The notes under the pieces: generated by a model
Database searches by the model: none
Told to the model about the DNA's origin: nothing
What the model saw: the letters and a program-made list of their open reading frames with translations, nothing else
Source: JBBIKU01 sp037445245
Lineage (GTDB): Bacteria; Chloroflexota; Anaerolineae; Anaerolineales; Anaerolineaceae
Length of the DNA stretch: 12,312 nucleotides
NCBI GenBank assembly: GCA_037445245.1
Contig: JBBIKU010000071.1
Coordinates: forward strand, 1-12,312
Reading direction: 5' to 3'
Shown here: in pieces, positions 1 to 6,219 of the stretch
Layout: the number at the start of each line of letters is the position of its first letter
How positions within the stretch are numbered: the first letter of the stretch is position 1
Position numbers and translations under genes: made by a program

Positions 1-2
1 GC

Positions 3-416
3 AGGCGTATGAGTCGCGAAGCCCCCGAGGAGCGAGCCGTGATCCACAGCCCAAAAGACGCTGCCGATCTGGTGCAGTATGAGATGGGCGCCTTGCTGCA
101 TGAGGAATTGTGGGTGCTGTTGCTCGATACGCGCAACCGCGTGCTTGCGATCGAGAAAATTTATAAAGGATCGTTGAATGCTTCGATGGTGCGGGTGGGT
201 GAATTGTTCAAAACCGCCCTGCAACGCAGCGCGGCGGCGATCATTCTGATTCATAACCATCCCAGTGGTGATCCCACTCCCAGCCCAGAGGACCTTTCCC
301 TGACGCGGGCGACACAACAGGCGGGCAGACTGCTGGACGTGGCAGTGCTCGATCATTTGGTGGTCGGTCAAGGCTGTTTCGTCTCGATGAAAGAGCGTGG
401 TTTGGGTTTTGCTTAA
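3..416 (+). CDS. radC: RadC-type JAMM/MPN+ domain protein, 5' end outside window
   Basis: This is the C-terminal part of a RadC (UPF0758) protein. The JAMM metal-binding motif is intact: counting from the ATG at base 9, His82-x-His84, then seven residues, Ser92-x2-Asp95, within HNHPSGDPTPSPED. The flanking text (SPKDAADL, LLDTRNRVL, GSLNAS, LDHLVVG) is typical of the family. Full-length members are about 220 residues with an N-terminal helix-hairpin-helix region of roughly 90 residues. Here only about 137 codons are visible and the frame is open to the window edge, so the gene very probably starts upstream and the ATG at base 9 is internal. The fold is that of a zinc isopeptidase-like domain. 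The cellular role of RadC proteins is unsettled; the old DNA-repair assignment is not supported by the domain. The stop codon overlaps by four bases the end of the convergent permease pseudogene. Confidence 0.9.
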   Translation, partial: RRMSREAPEERAVIHSPKDAADLVQYEMGALLHEELWVLLLDTRNRVLAIEKIYKGSLNASMVRVGELFKTALQRSAAAIILIHNHPSGDPTPSPEDLSLTRATQQAGRLLDVAVLDHLVVGQGCFVSMKERGLGFA

Positions 417-1306
417 TCGGTCAGCGGGCTGCGCTGGGCAGCCTGGCGACGCATGTGGGGATCGAAAACATCCTGCAACCCGTTTGCCACCAGATAGAAA
501 GCGGTGGCAAACAGGGAAAGGGCAAGCGCTGGGGGAATCATAGCGTGTCAGGTGATCCGGTGGTAGATGAAATCCTTAGCCCACATGATCATGGCGCCCC
601 AGTTGAGCCGTTTCCAGCCGGCGCCGACACCGTACCAGGCAATGAAGCCGGCGGCGATGACCACGCCGGCGACCGCCACAAGCGTCTGTATACCTCCCAT
701 GGGGATCATCTGCGGTACGAGATGGTGGCTGATGATGCGCCAGGGTCCGCCGCCGGCGATTCGGGCGGCTTCGATGAATTTGCGGCTCATCCCCCCCAGC
801 GCTTGTGAGCGCATGACAATCGCTGCCGAGCCTAAACCGGTGATCAACCCGTAGCCAATGCCGAATCCAACTGGCCCGAAGGCATCGCCAGCCCATACCG
901 ATACAATGACCATAAAGATCGGCGCCGGGAGCAACGACAGCGCGCTTGCCAGATGGCTGATGAGAAAATTGACCCAGCCGCGAAAGTAAACCGCCAGCGC
1001 TGCGGCGACAATGCTGGTAAAGGCTGTGGTGAGGGCGGCGGCGATAGCCAGCAAGAAGGCGGGCTGGGTGGCGTAAAGCAAGCGACTGAGAACGTCGCGA
1101 CCCATCGAATCGGTGCCCAGCAGATGATGCGCCGAAGGCGGTGAAGGATGGCTGACAACAAATTCGGCATCGAATCCGGTTTCGGGGTTGTATATGCCGC
1201 GTTGCCAGGCGGTTTCCATAAGGGCAGGGTGTGAGATTGCCATCAGCGCGTAGGTGACACTCAGCGTCAGACCCACTAGCGCCAGCCGGCGACTCAGCCG
1301 AGCCAT
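413..1306 (-). pseudogene. DppC/OppC-like ABC transporter permease with in-frame TGA near 3' end
   Basis: This is an inner-membrane permease subunit of a peptide/nickel-type ABC importer. After the ATG at 1306 (MARLSRR) come a first membrane segment, a periplasmic loop with the family signature LLGTDSMGRDVLSRLL, several more hydrophobic segments, and the ATPase-contact EAA loop (EAARIAGGGPWRI, then HHLVPQMIP). The frame is stopped by TGA at 548-550. In the same frame beyond it the normal DppC tail continues (HAMIPPALALSLFATAF, then NGLQDVFDP) to a TAA at 413. The TGA sits where tryptophan (TGG) would be plausible, so one G-to-A change could explain it. With TGA read as an end, the last membrane helix is lost. 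The upstream DppB partner is also broken, so I call a decaying locus. A single read error or an edited stop cannot be excluded. The longer open frame upstream of 1306 is a shadow of the DppB frame. Confidence 0.8.
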
Positions 1307-1530
1307 TGACCGACAAGAAAGGCTAAGATTGTTCCGCTGCCAAAAACAAGAAGGGTTGCCGGCAGAACGTTGGTGATCACGTTGACGAGCCCATCGCGAT
1401 AGAGGCTTGGCTGCCAGAGCACAAAGCTGTTCAGCCAGATCAGATATTGACGCCATGTCGGAAGACCCAGCCCGAGGGAATGGCGAAGCTGCGCCATTTC
1501 CTCGGGGGTAATAAATAGAGGGTGAATTGA
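1294..1530 (-). pseudogene. DppB/OppB-like ABC permease, truncated remnant
   Basis: In frame with the ATG at 1497 is a recognisable DppB segment. It has the family-style stretch ITPEEMAQLRHSLGLGLP, then TWRQYLIWL, then a membrane helix (VITNVLPATLLVFGSGTIL, ending FLVGQWLG) that corresponds to the second helix of DppB. It then stops at TGA 1294-1296, where a full protein would need about 200 more residues. Upstream of ITPEE the frame is open to a TAG at 1660-1662, but I see no normal first membrane helix or start codon there. The end overlaps the DppC start by 13 bases, a junction that looks as if most of dppB was deleted. Coordinates mark the part I can recognise. ABC permeases work as DppB/DppC pairs, so loss of this half supports a dead transporter. 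No substrate-binding or ATPase gene is visible nearby. Confidence 0.7.
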
Positions 1531-1587
1531 CTGGCGTAGTCGCCAGGGAAGGCGGAGCGAATTGAGAAAAAGAGGATAGTTTGAAAG

Positions 1588-1839
1588 ATGAATCAGGCGA
1601 TCAGCCCTGAAGAGCAGCGTCGCAAGAGATACCGCATTGTGGAATTCCTGATCTGACCGCTATTGCGCCGGTTGGCAGTTGCCTGCCGCTGTCGTGTGCC
1701 GCTTGCTGTGTCGCTTCGGGAACTCGAAGGCGTGATCGACCACGCAGCGCAAGGTGGATCAGTGGGGGTGCTTGAAGTATACCAGATACTGATGCGATTC
1801 AGCGCAAGTGGGACTGAATTCTGTGTGAACCACCTCTGA
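1588..1839 (+). pseudogene. possible small disrupted reading frame (doubtful)
   Basis: An ATG at 1588, preceded by AGAGGA at 1571-1576, starts a 22-codon frame (MNQAISPEEQRRKRYRIVEF) that ends at TGA 1654-1656. The same frame then stays open for 60 codons to TGA 1837-1839. The start resembles the charged N-terminus of a small membrane-associated protein, but I recognise no family. The stretch may be chance, since stops are sparse at this GC content. Otherwise the roughly 360 bases from 1531 to the tRNA promoter show only a short hairpin at 1531-1546 (CTGGCG/CGCCAG) and nothing else I can name. Confidence 0.2.
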
Positions 1840-1891
1840 AAGGGGGGTACAGCAGGTGGGGTGGAGATAGTTGTCTAACAACCTGGCTTCG

Positions 1892-1920
1892 TTGACAATC
1901 CGAGCATGTCATAGTAATAT
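1892..1920 (+). promoter_or_regulatory. sigma-70-type promoter of the tRNA gene
   Basis: TTGACA at 1892-1897 and TAATAT at 1915-1920 are separated by exactly 17 bases. Transcription would start near 1927, about ten bases before the mature tRNA, which is the usual arrangement for a tRNA with its own promoter. Confidence 0.75.
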
Positions 1921-1937
1921 TGCTGCGCTGCAAGACC

Positions 1938-2009
1938 GGCGAGGTAGCTCAGTGGTAGAGCAGGGGACTCATAAGCCCTTGGTCGTGGGTTCGACCCCCA
2001 CTCTCGCCA
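1938..2009 (+). tRNA. tRNA with CAT anticodon (Met type, Ile2 possible)
   Basis: This is a 72-base cloverleaf without an encoded CCA. The acceptor arm pairs GGCGAGG with TCTCGCC (one G-U pair), followed by discriminator A at 2009. The D arm is GCTC...GAGC. The anticodon loop is CTCATAA, and the T arm is GTGGG-TTCGACC-CCCAC. The anticodon is CAT. The acceptor begins with a paired G-C, unlike most bacterial initiator tRNAs, so it is an elongator Met or, if the C is modified to lysidine, tRNA-Ile2. The closing pair of the anticodon stem next to the loop (position 31:39) is A opposite G, an unusual mismatch in an otherwise good structure. No clear intrinsic terminator follows; only a short A run is present. 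Confidence 0.93.
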
Positions 2010-2083
2010 TAAAAAATTCAAGTGGGTCTTCTTCATTACCGGTGGCGGCTCCTAGAGAAAGGAAACCACCATGTTTGCTTTAA

Positions 2084-2677
2084 TTCATCAAGTGCAGGGG
2101 ACTATCGAAATTTCAAATACTCGAATGGATTATCTCTGATCTCATCGGGTATGGCCCCCTCGAGTCGCTTCTGAACGATACTGATATCACCGAGATCATG
2201 GTAAACGGTACCAACGACGTATACATCGAACGATTTGGTATCATTGAACCTACCGCCATAAAATTTTCAAGCGACGCTCATTTGAGGCGAATTATCGACC
2301 GCATCTTAGCCCCCATCGGCAGACGGGTGGATGAGTCTTTGCCATTTGTTGATGCCCGGTTACCAAACGGGTTCCGAGTCAATGCAATTATTCCACCCCT
2401 TTCACTGGATGGACCTATTCTAACCATAAGGAAATTTGCCGTTATTCCCTTCACCGCTCAAGATTTAGTGAACAATGGTACATTCAATAACCAGTTCGTT
2501 GCATTTATCAAAGCCTGTGTTGAAGCCAAGATTAATATCGTTATTTCTGGGGGCACCGGCAGCGGCAAGACTACTCTACTCAACGTTGTATCTACCTACA
2601 TCCCTTCTCATGAACGGATTATTACTATCGAGGAAACTGCCGAGTTAAAGCTGAATCAAAAGCATGTTGTACACTGA
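2084..2677 (+). pseudogene. CpaF/TadA-type secretion ATPase, fragment truncated at both ends
   Basis: The fragment is a piece of the ATPase that powers Tad pili and related type II/IV secretion. In the open frame from 2084 come LIGYGPLESLL and DITEIMVNGTNDVYIERFG, then DARLPNGFRVN, the Walker A loop GGTGSGKTT (residues 118-126 counted from the ATG at 2198) and the acidic box TIEETAEL. After QKHVVH a TGA ends the frame, where a complete protein continues for well over 100 residues with Walker B and the His box. The N-terminal domain is also missing, and TAA at 2081 closes the frame upstream. Directly after the TGA the same frame reads IHAND, which resembles the His box core (HAN), so an internal deletion is possible. 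Codons are visibly more AT-rich than in neighbouring genes, and no other tad gene is present. This suggests a relic of acquired DNA beside the tRNA. Confidence 0.8.
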
Positions 2678-2847
2678 ATCCATGCGAATGATCTAAAGCT
2701 TTTTACCGTAAGTAGGGTTACCATGCGAAAATTGTTTGCGGATTATTTTCGCTGAAATCGAAGAGCACTTCCTTCTCTTGCGAAGAATGGAAGGTCCTTG
2801 GAAGGGGTAACCACGCAAATGGTTCGCTCATCCAATCCCTCAGGCGG

Positions 2848-2853
2848 TATAAT
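2848..2853 (+). promoter_or_regulatory. -10 box (TATAAT) upstream of the 42-residue protein gene
   Basis: A perfect TATAAT lies 27 bases before the start codon at 2881. No good -35 hexamer sits 16-18 bases upstream, so this is only a candidate. The stretch 2678-2847 holds nothing else I can identify. Confidence 0.4.
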
Positions 2854-2880
2854 ATGAATCATGGCCGGAAGGAGAAATCT

Positions 2881-3009
2881 ATGCCGCAAAACAAAAATAA
2901 TAAGGAACCGCAATTACCGTTCTACAAACGCTGGCAGTTCTTCATCTTCATTGGTCTGGTGTTGATCCTGATCGGATTGACGCTGCCGCTGGTGATCAAC
3001 ATGCCGTGA
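2881..3009 (+). CDS. small single-pass membrane protein, 42 residues, unknown function
   Basis: The gene has a strong ribosome binding site (GGAAGGAG at 2867-2874, six bases before ATG) and stops at TGA 3007-3009. The protein has a polar, lysine- and asparagine-rich N-terminus (MPQNKNNKEPQLPFYKRW) followed by about 21 hydrophobic residues (QFFIFIGLVLILIGLTLPLV) and the tail INMP. This predicts one transmembrane helix with the positive N-terminus inside. The candidate -10 box upstream and the intrinsic terminator 45 bases downstream make it look like a self-contained transcription unit. I recognise no family. GC content is lower at the 5' end than in neighbours because of the Asn/Lys codons. 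Confidence 0.75.
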   Translation: MPQNKNNKEPQLPFYKRWQFFIFIGLVLILIGLTLPLVINMP

Positions 3010-3053
3010 CGCGGCGCGGCATGTGTGCCTAATTTACGTCCACCTGGGGGCTG

Positions 3054-3099
3054 CACCTTTCCCGCTCTCAGACTGAGCGTGGGAGAGGTGTTTTTTATT
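3054..3099 (+). terminator. intrinsic terminator just upstream of the radical SAM gene
   Basis: A long stem pairs CACCT...TCCC...GCTC (3054-3067) with GAGC...GGGA...AGGTG (3075-3090), with small bulges and a seven-base loop, and is followed at once by TTTTTTATT. It suits termination of the 42-residue protein gene. It also lies in what would be the leader of the following gene, ending 14 bases before its ATG. Confidence 0.85.
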
Positions 3100-3113
3100 G
3101 GTCAGGATTGCAG

Positions 3114-4472
3114 ATGATTTCAGAACGATTGCTCACAGCTTATTTGAAATATGCTACGCGCAAGCTCTCCCGCCTGCAGGCGGCGGACGGGACGGCGCTG
3201 CCACCACCGCGCCCGCAGCGCCGCTACCTGCTTTACGCCCATGTGCCCTTTTGTGAGAGCCTGTGTCCTTATTGTTCGTTCAACCGCTTTGTGTTTGAAG
3301 AGAAGCTGGCGCGGCAGTATTTTGCAGACTTGCGGCAGGAGATGCGCATCGTCGCCGGGCTGGGCTATCGCTTCCCCTCGATGTACATTGGCGGCGGCAC
3401 GCCCACCATCCTGGTGGAGGAATTGTGCGAGACGATCGACCTGGCGCGCTCGCTGCTGGGGGTGAAAGAGGTCTCGTGTGAGACCAACCCCAACCACCTC
3501 AACGACACCATCGCGAAGCGCTTGCAGGGGCGCGTGCAGCGTCTCTCGGTTGGGGTGCAGAGCTTCGATGACGACCTACTGCGCCAGATGCAGCGATTGG
3601 AGCGCTTCGGTTCGGGCAAAGCGATCCTGGCTCGCATCCAGGCTTACGCCTCGGCTTTCCCTTCCTTTAATGTGGATATGATTTTCAACCTGCCGGGGCA
3701 GTCTGCGGAATCGCTGCAACGGGATGCCGATATGGTGCTGCGCTCGACTGCCAACCAGACCACGTTTTACCCGCTGATGACCTCGTACCCACGAAGAAGT
3801 GGGTGCTCGCCGGCGGTCGGGCAGCAGATCAGGCGGGAGGCGGGCCTACCTCCCTCGGAGAAGGAAGCCCGCTTTTACTTTTTACTGACGCGCCGGCTGG
3901 CTGGGGAATACCTGCCGGCTTCTGCTTGGACGTTTTCGCGGCGCCCTTCGCCGCTGATGGACAGGGGCAGCACGCCGTTCATCCTGCCAGGCGGGAGCGC
4001 TGAGCGAACAGATTTGATCGACGAGTACATTGTGGATTACGACGATTACCTTGGGGTTGGCTCAGGAGCGTTCAGCTACCTGAACGGCAGCCTGTACGTG
4101 AATACCTTCTCGTTGCAGGAATACCGGCGCCTGATCTCGCAGGGGCGCACGGCACTGACGGCGCTGCGCCGCTACTCCCGGCGTGATCAGATGCGTTACT
4201 TCTATATGATGCGCCTGTTCGGTCTTAAACTGGATAAGCAGCATTTCCGGAAAGCCTTTGGGGTTGCACTGGAGCGCGGGCTGTGGCTGGAAACGCTGTT
4301 CATGCGCTTCTTTGCAGCTTATCAGCAGGATGACGGCCGCTGGCTGACGCTCACACCCACCGGGCGCTATCTGATGGTGGTGATGATGCGCGAATTTTTC
4401 ACCTCGGTCAATTACTTGCGCCAGCAGGCGCGCCAGCACCTGCCGGTGGAAGAGCGCGCCCTCATTCATTGA
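3114..4472 (+). CDS. HemW-like (coproporphyrinogen III oxidase family) radical SAM protein
   Basis: This radical SAM enzyme is related to HemW/HemN. The cluster motif HVPFCESLCPYCSF supplies C-x3-C-x2-C (Cys47, 51 and 54) for a 4Fe-4S cluster that binds S-adenosylmethionine. It is followed by YIGGGTPT (SAM-binding glycine motif), CETNPNHL, RLSVGVQSFDD and NVDMIFNLPGQ, in family order. HemW proteins are haem chaperones and HemN makes protoporphyrinogen; sequence alone does not decide which applies here. At 452 residues it is longer than the roughly 380 usual for HemW. Two segments look inserted: around YPRRSGCSP after YPLM, and RRPSPLMDRGSTPF before IDEYIVDYDDYLGVGSGAF. I chose the ATG at 3114 because CAGGA ends six bases before it. 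The in-frame TTG at 3108 abuts that site. The gene converges on the fix operon across a shared terminator. Confidence 0.85.
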   Translation: MISERLLTAYLKYATRKLSRLQAADGTALPPPRPQRRYLLYAHVPFCESLCPYCSFNRFVFEEKLARQYFADLRQEMRIVAGLGYRFPSMYIGGGTPTILVEELCETIDLARSLLGVKEVSCETNPNHLNDTIAKRLQGRVQRLSVGVQSFDDDLLRQMQRLERFGSGKAILARIQAYASAFPSFNVDMIFNLPGQSAESLQRDADMVLRSTANQTTFYPLMTSYPRRSGCSPAVGQQIRREAGLPPSEKEARFYFLLTRRLAGEYLPASAWTFSRRPSPLMDRGSTPFILPGGSAERTDLIDEYIVDYDDYLGVGSGAFSYLNGSLYVNTFSLQEYRRLISQGRTALTALRRYSRRDQMRYFYMMRLFGLKLDKQHFRKAFGVALERGLWLETLFMRFFAAYQQDDGRWLTLTPTGRYLMVVMMREFFTSVNYLRQQARQHLPVEERALIH

Positions 4473-4475
4473 ACA

Positions 4476-4516
4476 AAGCACCCCCGCCGGTTTACATTCC
4501 AGCGGGGGCGTTAAGT
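4476..4516. terminator. bidirectional terminator between convergent units
   Basis: CCCCCGC (4481-4487) pairs perfectly with GCGGGGG (4502-4508) over a 14-base loop. It lies between the radical SAM stop and the fixX stop (4532). The leftward strand continues TGCTTTGTT and the rightward strand is followed by a weak T-rich stretch, so it may serve both directions. Confidence 0.65.
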
Positions 4517-4531
4517 TGTTGTTTGAACTGC

Positions 4532-4885
4532 CTATCCGAATTTGTACGCCACGCCGAAGCCGCCGCGCGGTAACTTCCAGCCGATGTTGGAATAGGGACA
4601 ACCCACCCGGCAACTGGCACATTCGACGCAGCTCTGGTAGGCGACCTGAATCTGCGTTTCGCCTGTGCCGCAGACCGAATAAACCCCCACCGGGCAGAAA
4701 TACAGGCAAGGTTTGTATTTGCAGCGGGCGCACACACTCTGATCTTTGATCCACAGGTGCGCTTCTTCTTCATCGAGGAAGTACTTGAGGGTCATCAACA
4801 TGTCATCGACATAAACCACCGGTAGTTCGCCCACATCCGCAGGCAATTCTTTGATCTTGAAATCGTCACCGCGTTTCATTACCAT
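4532..4885 (-). CDS. fixX: FixX-like ferredoxin of EtfABCX complex
   Basis: This is a ferredoxin-like subunit that relays electrons with FixC toward the quinone pool. Two cysteine sets are visible: Cys52-x2-Cys55-x4-Cys60-x3-Cys64 (CARCKYKPCLYFCP) and Cys86-x2-Cys89-x2-Cys92-x3-Cys96 (CVECASCRVGCP). The typical FixX ending IGWKLPRGGFGVAYKFG follows. At 117 residues it is longer than the usual 90-100, with about 45 residues before the first cysteine. The ATG at 4885 has AAAGGCGG seven bases upstream on its strand and overlaps the fixC end by seven bases. The alternative ATG at 4879 would overlap by one base (TAATG) but lies 13 bases from that site. It is the last gene of the operon, followed by the shared terminator. 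Confidence 0.92.
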   Translation of the reverse strand: MVMKRGDDFKIKELPADVGELPVVYVDDMLMTLKYFLDEEEAHLWIKDQSVCARCKYKPCLYFCPVGVYSVCGTGETQIQVAYQSCVECASCRVGCPYSNIGWKLPRGGFGVAYKFG

Positions 4886-6219
4886 CCCATCACCGCCTTT
4901 CCCATTGACACGATGTCGCCGACGGCTTTAAGCACGGGTCGACGGCGGGTCAATGAGCCAAGGATATCTTTAAATAGTTGCTTCTTGGGTTTGCCGTAGG
5001 CGCTGAACCACTGTCCCAGGGCATCATTGAGGAAGTTGGGGTAAACATCCATGAAATGAGGGTGCGTCTCTAGGAATTTGGAGAAGTTGCGGTACTGGCG
5101 CAAATCCTGCAGGACGAAGCGGGCTTTGAGCCGATCCTCGTAAGCCGATAGCGTGCGGGCAGAAAAGTCGCCCTTGTTATGAGCTTCGATGGCGGTTTCA
5201 GCGGCGAGACTGCCGGCGATCACTGCCATGTTGGTGCCTTCCCAGTGCAGGGCGTTGACCATGGCGGCGGCGTCGCCGGCGACCATGGCACCCCCGCTGT
5301 ACAGGCGCGGTTTGTCGCGCCAGCCGCCTTCCGGGATGAGATGCCCGCCGTACTCCATCAACTGCCCGCCTTTGACCAGCGGGGCGATTGCCGGATGATC
5401 GAGATAGCGCTGCAGCACTTCATACGGGCGCAGGCGGTACTCCGCCAGCACGTCCAGGTTGATGCCAAACCCGACCGAGACATTCTTGACGCCGGTGTAA
5501 ATGAAGCCCATGCCAGGCAGCCCCAGCGACACATCGCCGAGCACAGAAAGCGCCACGCCGTGCAAATTATCGGGCAAGCCAAAGCGCGCGTTGATGGTAT
5601 CGGCTTCGAGTGAGATGAGTTGCTTGACGCCCAGCGCCACCCGCGCCGGCTCGATGTCGTGATCGATCAGTCCCAGTTTCTGGGTCAGAAGGTTGTTGAC
5701 GCCTTCGCAGATGATCACCAGTGGGGCGTGCACCTCGCCATCTCGGCGGTCGGTGGTCACGCCGATGACGTTGCCCTGCCCATCGCGCAGAAAATCCAGC
5801 ACCGAGGTCTTGGGGATCAGAAAGGCGCCGGCTTCCTGCGCCTGTTCTGCCCACCAATGGTCGAAATCAGCCCGCAGGGCGACGTAGGCGTCGATTGGAT
5901 CGTGGTCCAATCTTCCACCCTGCACGGTCATTTTGACCACTCCGTTGTTGGAGAGGAACCAGAATCCGGCTTCGGTCACCGGACGTTCAAAGGGAGGGTT
6001 CTTCTGCATGAAACCGGGCAGCACTTCCTCGAGGGCATGGGTGTAGATGGCGCCGCCGAAATAATTCTTTGACCCCGGGCTGTGCCCGCGCTCGATCAAC
6101 GCTACCTTCAAGCCAGCCCGGCTGGCGACGATAGCCGCTGCAGAACCCGCCAGTCCGGCGCCGACGACGATAACATCGAATTTTAAGGACAGCTCGTTGG
6201 AGTTGACTTGCTGGCTCAT
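4879..6219 (-). CDS. fixC: FixC-like FAD-dependent ETF:quinone oxidoreductase
   Basis: This is a flavoprotein dehydrogenase that accepts electrons from EtfAB and passes them to quinone. The N-terminal Rossmann motif VVGAGLAGSAAA (GAGLAG at residues 20-25) binds FAD. It is followed by the family motif PGSKNYFGGAIYTHAL and the second FAD motif GDAAAMVNALHWEGTNMAV (from residue 315). It lacks the C-terminal ferredoxin domain of mitochondrial ETF-QO; the separate fixX gene supplies that part, as in FixABCX systems. I chose ATG at 6219, which makes a four-base ATGA overlap with etfA and has AAGGAG eight bases upstream. A GTG at 6225 would add two residues but lies too close to that site. At 446 residues the length is normal. 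Translation is probably coupled to etfA and fixX. Confidence 0.93.
   Translation of the reverse strand: MSQQVNSNELSLKFDVIVVGAGLAGSAAAIVASRAGLKVALIERGHSPGSKNYFGGAIYTHALEEVLPGFMQKNPPFERPVTEAGFWFLSNNGVVKMTVQGGRLDHDPIDAYVALRADFDHWWAEQAQEAGAFLIPKTSVLDFLRDGQGNVIGVTTDRRDGEVHAPLVIICEGVNNLLTQKLGLIDHDIEPARVALGVKQLISLEADTINARFGLPDNLHGVALSVLGDVSLGLPGMGFIYTGVKNVSVGFGINLDVLAEYRLRPYEVLQRYLDHPAIAPLVKGGQLMEYGGHLIPEGGWRDKPRLYSGGAMVAGDAAAMVNALHWEGTNMAVIAGSLAAETAIEAHNKGDFSARTLSAYEDRLKARFVLQDLRQYRNFSKFLETHPHFMDVYPNFLNDALGQWFSAYGKPKKQLFKDILGSLTRRRPVLKAVGDIVSMGKAVMGW

Noticed and set aside
455..1316. Several open frames opposite and beside the permease genes
   Set aside because: They are shadows of the permease frames. 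Their residues are Arg/His/Pro-rich with no family features.
548..1839. TGA used as a Trp codon in this organism
   Set aside because: TGA ends the radical SAM, etfA and 42-residue genes at natural positions, and TGG is used for Trp throughout, so recoding is not supported.
1938..2009. Attachment site duplication of the tRNA 3' end
   Set aside because: No second copy of the T-arm and acceptor sequence is visible in the window, and no integrase gene is present.
4062..4754. A 230-codon minus-strand frame spanning the radical SAM end and fixX
   Set aside because: It runs antisense to one clear gene and out of frame through another, with no recognisable domain.
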